A stretch of DNA of 35,018 nucleotides, taken from the NCBI RefSeq assembly GCF_025655475.1, contig NZ_JAHTIK010000001.1, forward strand, positions 6,855,494 to 6,890,511, read 5' to 3'. Origin of the DNA: Kitasatospora sp. DSM 101779 (GTDB taxonomy: Bacteria > Actinomycetota > Actinomycetes > Streptomycetales > Streptomycetaceae). Positions 27,415-35,018 of the stretch are shown here, in pieces; position 1 is the stretch's first letter, and the number at the start of each line of letters is the position of its first letter. The notes beneath the pieces were generated by a model that had not been told where the DNA came from, did no database searches, and saw nothing but the letters and a program-made list of their open reading frames with translations. A program made the position numbers and the translations under genes.

Positions 27415-28797
27415 TCAGCCGCCCAGACCGCGCAGGGTCCGGTAGACGCCGCACGCCTGGAGTGCCAGCGGCAGCAGGGAGAGGGCGCACAGGGTGTGCA
27501 GGATGTCGGCGGCGCGCCCCCAGTACGGGAGCAGCCGCCGGCCGGGCACCGTCCAGCCGACCACGAGGAGCACGGCCCCCGCGGCCGGCAGCGCACCCGC
27601 CAGGGCCAGCCGCCCGGTCGCCGACACGGTGGCCACGGTGCCGGCGAGCAGGAGCAGCACGCCGAACACGCCCGGCAGCAGGACGACCAGCCGCTGGCGG
27701 ATGCTGCCGACGGCCCGTGCGTGCAGCAGGAGCAGCAGGCTCAGGGCGGCGGTCTCGGCGGGCCCGGCCCAGCCGCCGACAAAGGGCAGGACCGCCAGGC
27801 AGGCCGTGCAGACCGCGCCGATCGCGGTGTGGAAGGCCATCAGGTAGTCGTCCGCCACCAGCGCGCGGGGAAGGACGGCGGACGCCGGCACCGGATCGAT
27901 GTTCTCCTGCAGCTCCTCCGCGTTGCGCGGCAGCATCGGCAGTCGCAGCCCGGACAGCCGGAAGGCCGTCGAGGGCACGAACGCGCCCGCCAGCACCGCC
28001 GCCACGGCCATCACCGCCATCACGGCGGACGGCGTCAGCCCGACGAGCAACAGGGCCCCCGCCAGCATGCCGAGCAGGGCGGTCAGGACCACCCCGAGGA
28101 ACAGCGGTGTCGCCGCGCCGACCGCCGCAAGGGCCAGGACTGCAGCCCCGGCCGCGGCCGAGGACGCCGCCAGCGTCCGCGCCCCGAGCAGGTCGCCGCC
28201 GGTCGGCCCCTGCGGGACCAGGAACGCGGCCAGGGCCAGGTACGGCACGGCCGCCGCGCCCAGCGCGGCGCCCGTGCCCGCGTCGGCCATCGCCCGGGAG
28301 GCGCCGGCGGCGCCGAACAGCAGCAGGAGCGCGACCCCCGCCGCGGCCGCCGCGCGCGGGGCGCCCGGACCGGACACGGCCAGCGGCGCCCATCCCGCCG
28401 CGAACGCCGTCAGCGCCAGGGCCAGCGACAGGACCCGGGTCGCGGCCGGGCGCCAGGTGTCACCCCGCCCGCGCACACCGGTGGCCACGCCGTCCACCAG
28501 ATCGTCGAAGTGCACCGGCGGCAAGGCCTTGTGGCGCTCCCTCAGGTAGAGGGACTCTCCGTCGTGCAGGCCCAGCGCCTCGGCGCTGCGCTCCTCGTCC
28601 AGCGGTTCCCCGCCCAGCCGCTGGAGCACCCAGCCGCCGTGCTCCAGGCCGTCCTCGGCGAGGTCGGGGCCGGCATGGCCCAGGACGGCGGGCAGCAGGT
28701 CGGCCAGCGGAACGTCGGCGGGGACCGCCAGTTCGAACGCCGTACCCGGTGCGTGGAACCTCAACCGGCACAGTCCTGCGACGACACTGCTGCTCAT
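27415..28797 (-). CDS. eccD: Type VII secretion integral membrane protein EccD
   Basis: EccD is the multi-spanning membrane component of the ESX translocon. The 460-residue protein has a ubiquitin-like N-terminal domain (about residues 1-95, beginning MSSSVVAGLCRLRFHAPG, with LADLLPAVL and LHDGESLYLR) and then some eleven hydrophobic helices, the family topology. I chose the ATG at 28797 because it gives the canonical start and has AAGGACGGG upstream. In-frame codons further upstream are not needed. It is the only minus-strand gene in the cluster: divergent from eccC, convergent with the operon of the giant. The inversion relative to eccB and eccC means it must have its own promoter in the 28798-28958 gap. 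Confidence 0.93.
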   Translation of the reverse strand: MSSSVVAGLCRLRFHAPGTAFELAVPADVPLADLLPAVLGHAGPDLAEDGLEHGGWVLQRLGGEPLDEERSAEALGLHDGESLYLRERHKALPPVHFDDLVDGVATGVRGRGDTWRPAATRVLSLALALTAFAAGWAPLAVSGPGAPRAAAAAGVALLLLFGAAGASRAMADAGTGAALGAAAVPYLALAAFLVPQGPTGGDLLGARTLAASSAAAGAAVLALAAVGAATPLFLGVVLTALLGMLAGALLLVGLTPSAVMAVMAVAAVLAGAFVPSTAFRLSGLRLPMLPRNAEELQENIDPVPASAVLPRALVADDYLMAFHTAIGAVCTACLAVLPFVGGWAGPAETAALSLLLLLHARAVGSIRQRLVVLLPGVFGVLLLLAGTVATVSATGRLALAGALPAAGAVLLVVGWTVPGRRLLPYWGRAADILHTLCALSLLPLALQACGVYRTLRGLGG

Positions 28798-28958
28798 TCC
28801 CGTCCTTCGGCTCGGTGGGCGCACCCCGTGCTCCGGGCGCACTTCGCTCTCCGCTCCGGAGAACGGCCGGTCGGGCGCCGTGTGTTCAAACCGGCTGAAC
28901 CCGCCACCCCCTGCCGTCCGTCAGCCTGGAAGACGGCTACGGCGGCGAGGAGGCGCGG
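28798..28958. promoter_or_regulatory. Divergent eccD/eccC promoter region
   Basis: The 161-base gap between the divergent starts must hold promoters for both eccD and the eccC-mycP run. It contains an inverted repeat GTTCA (28884-28888), 7 bases, TGAAC (28896-28900), a plausible operator half-site pair, plus a GTGC-N7-GCAC repeat near 28829-28843. I cannot assign -35/-10 elements with confidence. Confidence 0.5.
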
Positions 28959-31900
28959 GTGGGCGTGGTGCTGATCAAGCGGAAGCCCCGGCGGCCGGGG
29001 CCGGCGATGCCCGACGGCGAGGTCCAGTTGCAGGAGCCGCCGGGTCTGCCGGAGAAGCAGAGCGGCATGTCGAGCATGCTCACCATGGCCCCGATGGCGC
29101 TCGGTTCGCTGTCGATGGTCTTCATGTTCCTGCACCCCGGCGGCAGCCAGGGGGGCGGCGCGCTCACCTACCTCGCGATGGGCATGATGGTGCTCTCCGC
29201 CGTCGGCATGCTCCTCACCCAGCTGATCCGGGGCTCCAGCGACCGCAAGCAGCAACTGCGCGCCGAGCGGCGCGACTACCTGCGGTACCTCTCCCAGATG
29301 CGCCGCCAGGTGCGCCGCTCGATCGACGCGCAGCGCCTGGCGCTCGCCTGGCGCCACCCGGCCCCCGAGGACCTGTGGACACTGGTCGGCACCAGCCGGC
29401 TGTGGGAGCGCCGACCCAGCCACCCGGACTTCAGCGACGTCCGGATCGGCCTCGGCGCCCAGCGGCTGGCCACCCCGCTGGCCCCGCTCGCCACCAAGCC
29501 GGTCGAGGACCTGGAGCCGCTGTGCGCCCACGCGCTGCGCCGCTTCATCCACGCTTACGGCACCGTCGACGACCAGCCGATGGCCATCCACCTGCGCGGC
29601 TTCGCGCACGTGCTGCTGCGCTCCGACGATCCCGCGGCCGCCCGGGCCATGCTGCGCGCCGTGCTCGCCCAACTCGCCGTGGTGCACGGCCCGGACGAGT
29701 TGACCGTCGCCGTCGTCACCGCCGTCGAACAGCGGCCGGAGTGGGAGTGGACCAAGTGGCTGCCGCACGCCCTGCACCCGACCGACACGGACGGCGCCGG
29801 CCCGGTCCGGCTGGTCGCGGGTAGCCTCGGCGAGGTCGAGCAACTGCTCGGCGAGGAGTTCACCGGCCGTCCCGGCTTCGAACCGGACGCCGCGCCCGAG
29901 CGCGACGAACCCTTCACCGTCGTGGTCCTCGACGGCCCCGGCGCGCACACCGGGAGCCGGGCGGCCCTCGCCGGATACCGCAACGCCGTCCTGATCGACC
30001 TCGCCGACACCCTGGAGTGGTCCCCGGCCCGCACCACCCTGCGCCTGCGGATCGAGGACGGCCGACTCGCCATGGTCGGGTCGGACAGCAACCGCAAGGA
30101 CGTCGTCACCGACCTCGGCCGGCCCGACGCGCTCGCCCTGCCCGCCGCAACCAGGCTCGCGGCCCGGCTCGCCCGCTACCGGATCGCCGACGGCGTCGAC
30201 GCCGCCGAACCGCTCGCCACCGACTTCGACCTCACCGCCCTCCTCGGCATCGCCGACCTCAACTCCCTGGACGTCGACGCGCTCTGGGCGCAGCGCGGCA
30301 TCCCGCAGCGGCTGCGCGTCCCGCTCGGGCTCGGCCCCGACGGGCGGCCCGTCGACCTCGACCTCAAGGAATCCGCCCAGGGGGGCATGGGCCCGCACGG
30401 CATGCTGATCGGCGCCACCGGCTCCGGCAAGTCGGAACTGCTGCGCACCCTGGTGCTCGCCCTGGCCGTCACCCACTCCTCCGAGGTGCTCAACTTCGTC
30501 CTGGTCGACTTCAAGGGCGGCGCCACCTTCCTCGGCCTCGACACCCTGCCGCACACCTCCGCGGTGATCACCAACCTGGCGGACGAGTCCTCCCTCGTCG
30601 ACCGCATGCGCGACGCCCTGCACGGCGAACTCGTCCGGCGACAGGAGCTGCTGCGCGACGCCGGCTACGCCTCGCTGCTGGACTACGAGACCGCGCGCGC
30701 CGCCGGCACCGTGCTGCTTCCGCTGCCCACGCTCTTCGTCGTCGTCGACGAGTTCAGCGAACTGCTGTCCGCGCACCGGGACTTCATGGAGCTCTTCATC
30801 ATGATCGGTCGACTCGGCCGCTCCCTCGGCGTCCACCTGCTGCTCGCCTCGCAGCGGCTCGACGAGGGCCGGATGAGCGCGCTGGAGTCCCACCTGTCCT
30901 ACCGGATCGGCCTGCGGACCTTCTCCGCCATGGAGAGCCGCGGCGTCCTCGGCGTCCCCGACGCCTACCAGTTGCCCTCCCAGCCCGGCAACGGCTTCCT
31001 CCGCAGCGACATCTCCACCCTGACCCGGTTCAAGGCCGCCTACGTCTCGGGCCCGTACCGGCCCAAGCGCAGTGCGGCCCGACAGGCCGCGATCGCCGGG
31101 CAGGTCGTCGCCTACGGCACCGACTACGTGATGCCCCGCCGACCGCAGACCGGCCCGGTCGAGCCGGAGGAGGAGCAGGGCCCCGTCGGCTCCCTCCTGG
31201 AGGTCGCCATCGGCCGGCTCCACGACGCCGGCCCGCCCGCCCACCGGGTCTGGCTGCCGCCGCTGGACGTCCCGCCCACTCTCGACGAACTGCTGCCGCC
31301 GCTCGTTCCGCACCCCGGGCGCGGTCTCACCACCGAGCACCCGGGCAGCCACGGCACCCTCAGGCTGCCCCTCGGCGTGGTCGACCGCCCCTTCCAACAA
31401 CTGCGCGACCTGCTCATCGCGGACCTGGCCGGCGCCGGCGGGCACGTCGGCGTCGCCGGCGCCCCGCAGAGCGGCAAGAGCACGCTGCTGCGCAGCCTGA
31501 TCGCCGGCCTGGCCCTCACCCACACGCCGGCCGAAGTCCAGTTCTACTGCCTCGACTTCGGTGGCGGTACGCTCTCCACCCTGCGCAGCCTGCCGCACAT
31601 GGGCGGTGTCACCGGCCGGCACGACGGCGAGCGGGTGCTGCGCACCGTCGCCGAGGTCAACACCGTCATCACCCGCCGGGAGCGGTACTTCGCCGAACTC
31701 GGCATCGACTCGGTCTCCGACTTCCGCCGCCGCCGGGCGGCGGGCGACCTGCCCGAGGAGGAGCAGCACGGCGACGTCTTCCTGGTCGTCGACGGCTGGA
31801 ACACCCTGCGCCAGGAGTTCAACGACCTCGTCCAGCCGCTCACCCTGATGTCCCAGCGTGGCCTCAACTACGGGGTCCACCTGGTCATCGGCACCACCCG

Positions 31901-32930
31901 TTGGGGCGAGATCGCCGGTGGCCTGCGCGACCAGCTGCAGACCCGGTTCGAGCTGCGCCTCGGTGACGCCGTCGACTCCATGATCAACATGCGGGCGGCC
32001 GCCAAGGTCCCCAAACTCCCCGGCCGCGGCCTCACCGAGGAGCAGCTGCACTTCCTCGCCGCGCTGCCCAGGATCGACGGCTCCGGGCGGACCGACGACC
32101 TCGGCGAGGGCATCGCCGACCTGGTGGACGCCGTGGCCGCGCACTGGAGCGGGCCCCGCGCCCCCGGGGTGCGGATGCTCCCGCTGAGCCTGGAGGCCGA
32201 ACGCCTCCCGGCCCCCCAGGGGCGCCTGCGGGTCGCCATCGGCCTGGAGGACACCGAGATCTCCCCGCTGTGGCACGACTTCGAGGAGAACCCGCACCTG
32301 CTGGTCGTCGGCGACACCGAAGCCGGCAAGACCAACCTCCTGCGCCTGATGATCGATGCCATCACCACCGCCTACACGCCCTCCCAGGCGCGCATCATGC
32401 TGGTCGACTACCGGCGCGGCCTGTACGACGCGGTGCCCGAGGAGTACCGGCTCGGCTACGCGGTCGCCGTCGACAAGCTCCGCCAGATCGTCGACGGTGC
32501 GTCCCGGGCGATGAAGAACCGTGTCCCGCCGGCCGACATCACCCCCGCCAGGCTCAGGCTGCGCGACTGGTGGACCGGCCCGGAACTGTTCGTCCTGGTC
32601 GACGACTACGACCTGGTGGGCTCCGGCAGTGGCAGCCACCCCTTCGCCCCCCTGCTGGAGTACCTCTCCCAGGGAACGGAGATCGGCCTGCACCTGGTCG
32701 TCGCACGGGGGGCCAACGGCATCGGGCGGGGGCTCGCGGACCCCCTGCTGCGCAAGCTCCAGGAGGTCAACTCGCCCGCGCTGCTGATGTCCTGCCCGCC
32801 GTCGGAGGGCTACCTGTTCGGCAACTTCAAGCCCCGGCAGCTCGCCACCGGGCGCGGGTACTACATCACCCGGCGACGGACGGTCCAGGTGCAGACCGGA
32901 CACCTCGCTGAGGAGGAGGAGGAGGAGTGA
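28959..32930 (+). CDS. eccC: Type VII secretion ATPase EccC (three FtsK/SpoIIIE domains)
   Basis: EccC is the motor and substrate-recognition ATPase of the ESX machine. This 1323-residue form is the fused single chain. Two membrane helices lie at about residues 37-62 and 68-90. ATPase 1 has Walker A GATGSGKS (485-492) and Walker B ending Asp597-Glu598. ATPase 2 has GAPQSGKS (834-841) and VVDGW with Asp945 but no following Glu. ATPase 3 has GDTEAGKT (1118-1125) and LVDDYD with Asp1215. Only the first thus has a complete hydrolysis motif, consistent with published work on EccC in which ATPase 1 is the catalytic one and the last domain binds the Esx signal. GTG start at 28959 with GAGGAGG 5 bases upstream. 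Confidence 0.97.
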   Translation: MGVVLIKRKPRRPGPAMPDGEVQLQEPPGLPEKQSGMSSMLTMAPMALGSLSMVFMFLHPGGSQGGGALTYLAMGMMVLSAVGMLLTQLIRGSSDRKQQLRAERRDYLRYLSQMRRQVRRSIDAQRLALAWRHPAPEDLWTLVGTSRLWERRPSHPDFSDVRIGLGAQRLATPLAPLATKPVEDLEPLCAHALRRFIHAYGTVDDQPMAIHLRGFAHVLLRSDDPAAARAMLRAVLAQLAVVHGPDELTVAVVTAVEQRPEWEWTKWLPHALHPTDTDGAGPVRLVAGSLGEVEQLLGEEFTGRPGFEPDAAPERDEPFTVVVLDGPGAHTGSRAALAGYRNAVLIDLADTLEWSPARTTLRLRIEDGRLAMVGSDSNRKDVVTDLGRPDALALPAATRLAARLARYRIADGVDAAEPLATDFDLTALLGIADLNSLDVDALWAQRGIPQRLRVPLGLGPDGRPVDLDLKESAQGGMGPHGMLIGATGSGKSELLRTLVLALAVTHSSEVLNFVLVDFKGGATFLGLDTLPHTSAVITNLADESSLVDRMRDALHGELVRRQELLRDAGYASLLDYETARAAGTVLLPLPTLFVVVDEFSELLSAHRDFMELFIMIGRLGRSLGVHLLLASQRLDEGRMSALESHLSYRIGLRTFSAMESRGVLGVPDAYQLPSQPGNGFLRSDISTLTRFKAAYVSGPYRPKRSAARQAAIAGQVVAYGTDYVMPRRPQTGPVEPEEEQGPVGSLLEVAIGRLHDAGPPAHRVWLPPLDVPPTLDELLPPLVPHPGRGLTTEHPGSHGTLRLPLGVVDRPFQQLRDLLIADLAGAGGHVGVAGAPQSGKSTLLRSLIAGLALTHTPAEVQFYCLDFGGGTLSTLRSLPHMGGVTGRHDGERVLRTVAEVNTVITRRERYFAELGIDSVSDFRRRRAAGDLPEEEQHGDVFLVVDGWNTLRQEFNDLVQPLTLMSQRGLNYGVHLVIGTTRWGEIAGGLRDQLQTRFELRLGDAVDSMINMRAAAKVPKLPGRGLTEEQLHFLAALPRIDGSGRTDDLGEGIADLVDAVAAHWSGPRAPGVRMLPLSLEAERLPAPQGRLRVAIGLEDTEISPLWHDFEENPHLLVVGDTEAGKTNLLRLMIDAITTAYTPSQARIMLVDYRRGLYDAVPEEYRLGYAVAVDKLRQIVDGASRAMKNRVPPADITPARLRLRDWWTGPELFVLVDDYDLVGSGSGSHPFAPLLEYLSQGTEIGLHLVVARGANGIGRGLADPLLRKLQEVNSPALLMSCPPSEGYLFGNFKPRQLATGRGYYITRRRTVQVQTGHLAEEEEEE

Positions 32931-33233
32931 ACGGATCCGCGGTACCCGCCGCCCGGAGCCTCCCGCCACCGCCGTCGCCCCGCCCCGCTCCTCGCCGAGC
33001 GCTGCGGACCGACGGTCATCGCCCCGGACACCGGGCCCCCGGCCGACCGGATCAGGCCGTCCGACCCCGCCCGCCACGTCCTCGACCCGGGCGTGGAGCA
33101 GCCGGAACGGCCGTTCCCCGCGACGTCCCCGCGCGCGGCCGGACGCACCGCGCTCCTGGCGCGGTGAACCCCGAGGTCCCGTTCGCCCGTCGGACAGGGT
33201 GTACGGACCAGGGATCGGCAGGAGGAGGACGGC
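32931..33233. other. Non-coding gap after eccC with a 14-bp palindrome
   Basis: No confident gene. The eccC frame stays open after its stop to a TGA near 33166, with no good start, which may be a decayed fragment or chance. A perfect 14-bp palindrome GGAACGGCCGTTCC lies at 33104-33117, a possible operator. Immediately before the next gene there is a strong AGGAGGAGG ribosome site. Confidence 0.4.
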
Positions 33234-33671
33234 ATGACCGGGGCAGTGCACGACGGGTTCCGGCTCGCGGCGGTGTTCGACAGCGTGGACCCGGCGACCG
33301 GTCCCGGTTTCGCGCCCGACCGGCCGCGGCTCCAGGAGGACGGCGAGCGCGAGGCGGTCGCCCGCTACCTGCGGGCGGGGGCGCCGGTGCTGCTGACCAC
33401 GATGCTGATGGACGACGTGGTCGACCCGGGCCGCCGGGCCGTCGTGCCGATGGGCTTCCGCACCGACGGCAGGTGGATCTGGACCGACACGGTCACGTAC
33501 TACCTCCAGGAGTACGGGCTGGCGCCGGACCCGGACCTGCTCGCGCACGTCCGCGCGCAGGGCGACGGCCCGTGGACGGAGCCCTCCCCGGAGACCGTCG
33601 AGCAGGCGGTCGCCTTCGTGCTGGCTCCGCAGGAGGAGCCCCGGGAGGCGGTCTGGACCGTCGGGTCCTGA
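33234..33671 (+). CDS. Hypothetical protein between eccC and mycP
   Basis: Not recognised. A 145-residue soluble protein, acidic, with no signal peptide, membrane helix or catalytic motif. It has a WIWTDTVTYYLQEYG core preceded by VVPMGFRTDGR; the latter looks like a beta hairpin followed by a helix. The pattern (LTTMLMDDVVDP..., TDGRWIWTDTVTYYLQEYG) resembles small proteins that recur in streptomycete ESX loci, but I cannot name the family. AGGAGGAGG sits just before the ATG. It lies between eccC and mycP in the same orientation and is probably expressed with mycP. Confidence 0.75.
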   Translation: MTGAVHDGFRLAAVFDSVDPATGPGFAPDRPRLQEDGEREAVARYLRAGAPVLLTTMLMDDVVDPGRRAVVPMGFRTDGRWIWTDTVTYYLQEYGLAPDPDLLAHVRAQGDGPWTEPSPETVEQAVAFVLAPQEEPREAVWTVGS

Positions 33672-33673
33672 AC

Positions 33674-33692
33674 CGGCCGGAGCCACCGGCCG
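33674..33692 (+). terminator. Short hairpin after the hypothetical gene
   Basis: CGGCCGG (33674-33680) pairs with CCGGCCG (33686-33692) around a 5-base loop, starting 2 bases after the stop of the preceding gene. Short stem; a weak or partial terminator at best. Confidence 0.35.
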
Positions 33693-33769
33693 TCCCGCCC
33701 GCCCGCATCCCCACCGGCCGCGACCCCGGGCCACACGCACCTCCCGACCCCGACGAAGGGAACCCCGGC

Positions 33770-35018
33770 ATGCCGCGTCCGGCACCGACGGTCCGCGCGG
33801 AGCAGCGCGGACCCGGCTCGTCCCGCCCGACCGGAGCGGGCGTCCGCACCGGAGGGCGGCCCGCGGCGCGCGGCACGGTGCTGCTCCTGTCCGTCGGCCT
33901 GCTGCTGCCGGCCGCGGCCGGTGCGGCCGCCGACACCCCGGACGCCCTGCCCGGCGTCACCCAGCAGCGGCGCGACGCCGAGGACGGGCAGAACGGGTGT
34001 CTGCCGCGGTCCACCAGGGGCACTCGGCTCACCCCGTGGCCGCAGGCCTTCCTGCGGCCCGACCGGGTGTGGCCGCTCAGCCAGGGCGAGGGCGTCACCG
34101 TCGCCGTCCTCGGCTCCGGGGTCGAGGACGGGAACGGCCTGCTCACCGGCCGCCTCGACCGCGCCCCGCTGCCCGGCGGCGCCGATCCCGCGCAGGACTG
34201 CGTCGGCCACGGCACCTTCCTCGCCGACCTGATCGCCGCCGACCGGCGGGAGGGAACGGGATTCGCGGGCCTCGCGCCGCGGGCCAGGATCCTCGCGGTC
34301 TCGGTCACCTCCGGGACGGGGGCCTCCACGCCGGACCTCCTCGCCCGGGGGATCTCCGCGGCCGTCGACCGGGGCGCGCGGGTCCTCGCGGTGGCCGTGG
34401 CGCTGCCCGCCGGCAACGACGCGCTGGCCGCCGCAGTCCGGGCCGCCCGAGACAAGGGCGCGCTGGTCGTCGCCCCGGCGGCCCCCGACGCTGCCCCGTC
34501 CGGCACCGCCGAGCCCCAACCCGCCTACCCGGCGGCCTATCCCGAGGTCCTCGCCGTCCGCGGTCTCGCACCCGGCGGCGCCCTCCCCGGTACTTCCTCG
34601 TCCACCGCCGTCGGGGGCCGCGTCGACCTCGCCGCCCCCGGCGACGGCGTCACCGGACCCGGGCCCGGCCCGGGCGGCTACTACATCGGTACCGGCTCCA
34701 GTTTCGCCGCCGCCTTCGTCGCCGCCGCGGCGGCCCTCGTCCTCGGCTACCGCCCCGACCTCACCGTCGACCGGCTGACCCAGCGACTGGAGGGCACTGC
34801 CTACCGCAGCACCGACCCGAGGTACGGCTACGGCACCGTCGACCCGGTCTCCGCCGTCACCCGGTCGGCCGAAGCCGCGCCCGGCACCCCGTCTCCCGCC
34901 GCCGTCGTCATGCCGCCGGCCCGCCCCGCCACCCGCGCCCCGATCCAGGCCGTGCTCATCGCCTGCGCGGCCCTCGGCGGCTCGGCCGCGGTCGCGGCGG
35001 CGGCGGCAGCCGTCCCCC
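33770..35018 (+). CDS. mycP: Mycosin-type serine protease MycP, 3' end outside the window; catalytic Asp replaced by Gly
   Basis: MycP mycosins are membrane-anchored subtilisin-like (S8) proteases that are essential structural partners of ESX complexes. The 416 residues here comprise an Arg/Gly-rich start, a hydrophobic signal at about 37-55, the catalytic domain, a Pro/Ala-rich linker and the start of the C-terminal membrane helix (IQAVLIACAALGG), so only a short tail is missing. His147 lies in CVGHGTF and Ser311 in GSSFAAA, while the Asp of the D-[ST]-G motif is Gly115 (VAVLGSGVE). Cys77 and Cys144 match the conserved mycosin disulfide. ATG at 33770 with GAAGGGA 8 bases upstream. It may be poorly active and serve mainly as a structural component. 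Confidence 0.9.
   Translation, partial: MPRPAPTVRAEQRGPGSSRPTGAGVRTGGRPAARGTVLLLSVGLLLPAAAGAAADTPDALPGVTQQRRDAEDGQNGCLPRSTRGTRLTPWPQAFLRPDRVWPLSQGEGVTVAVLGSGVEDGNGLLTGRLDRAPLPGGADPAQDCVGHGTFLADLIAADRREGTGFAGLAPRARILAVSVTSGTGASTPDLLARGISAAVDRGARVLAVAVALPAGNDALAAAVRAARDKGALVVAPAAPDAAPSGTAEPQPAYPAAYPEVLAVRGLAPGGALPGTSSSTAVGGRVDLAAPGDGVTGPGPGPGGYYIGTGSSFAAAFVAAAAALVLGYRPDLTVDRLTQRLEGTAYRSTDPRYGYGTVDPVSAVTRSAEAAPGTPSPAAVVMPPARPATRAPIQAVLIACAALGGSAAVAAAAAAVP

Noticed and set aside
23881..28974. 1697-codon plus-strand open frame in another register
   Set aside because: Crosses the stop of the giant, the T7SS-associated gene and eccD; Arg/Gly/Pro-rich with no domains.
32931..33168. Continuation of the eccC frame as a possible gene fragment
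   Set aside because: No start codon with a ribosome site and no recognisable protein pattern; could be chance openness.
28794..33785. 1663-codon minus-strand open frame
   Set aside because: Opposite eccC, whose three ATPase domains are unambiguous.
1..35018. tRNA, rRNA, insertion sequences or attachment sites
   Set aside because: I found no tRNA-like cloverleaf, transposase motif or terminal inverted repeats; the window is fully explained by the ESX locus.

Overview
The window comes from a high-GC actinomycete, most likely Streptomyces or a close relative such as Kitasatospora. The reasons are the very strong G/C preference at third codon positions, the GTG starts, and a type VII (ESX) secretion locus of the arrangement seen in streptomycetes. 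No read of the sequence alone fixes the species.

Layout. 1-350: no confident gene, possibly the tail of an upstream reading frame. 351-1811: eccB, the ESX membrane base. 1897-2948: three small helical genes, two of them WXG100-like without the Trp. 3027-5135: a 702-residue protein with a repeat-rich tail, probably a substrate. 5289-6030: a YbaB-like gene overlapping a small helical gene. 6128-26776: one open reading frame of 6882 codons, which dominates the window. 26810-27382: a T7SS-associated protein. 27415-28797 (minus strand): eccD, convergent with the preceding genes across a perfect 10-bp hairpin. 28959-32930: eccC, divergent from eccD. 33234-33671: a small conserved-looking hypothetical. 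33770-35018: mycP, cut by the window end. EccE and EccA are not seen here.

The giant protein is the point of interest. It starts with a WXG100/CpnT-like secretion module and ends with an R-S-ExE mono-ADP-ribosyltransferase. Between them I can see residue-level signatures for an NlpC/P60-like Cys-His domain, two nearly identical HExxHxxGxxD metallopeptidase-like domains, a protein-glutaminase-like deamidase, two OTU-like cysteine peptidases (the second with the catalytic His replaced by Arg), and a HELAH...E metallopeptidase resembling anthrax lethal factor. There are also three copies of a 'lonely Cys'-type domain, an unrecognised two-part Rossmann-like region in lower-GC DNA, a 200-residue Glu/Arg single-helix repeat, and a long beta-rich region with internal repeats. 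It reads as a single-chain multi-effector carried by, and probably secreted through, the ESX machine encoded around it. OTU and glutaminase domains suggest eukaryotic as well as bacterial targets, but this is inference.

How the genes fit together: EccB, EccC, EccD and MycP form the export machine. The small WXG-like proteins and the 702-residue protein are likely co-substrates or partners. The YbaB-like, the 99-residue and the T7SS-associated proteins are probably cytosolic accessory factors or chaperones for the giant. Perfect GC-rich hairpins lie in four gaps of the plus-strand operon and may set the stoichiometry between the abundant small proteins and the giant. The mycosin is itself unusual: the catalytic Asp of the D-[ST]-G motif is Gly.
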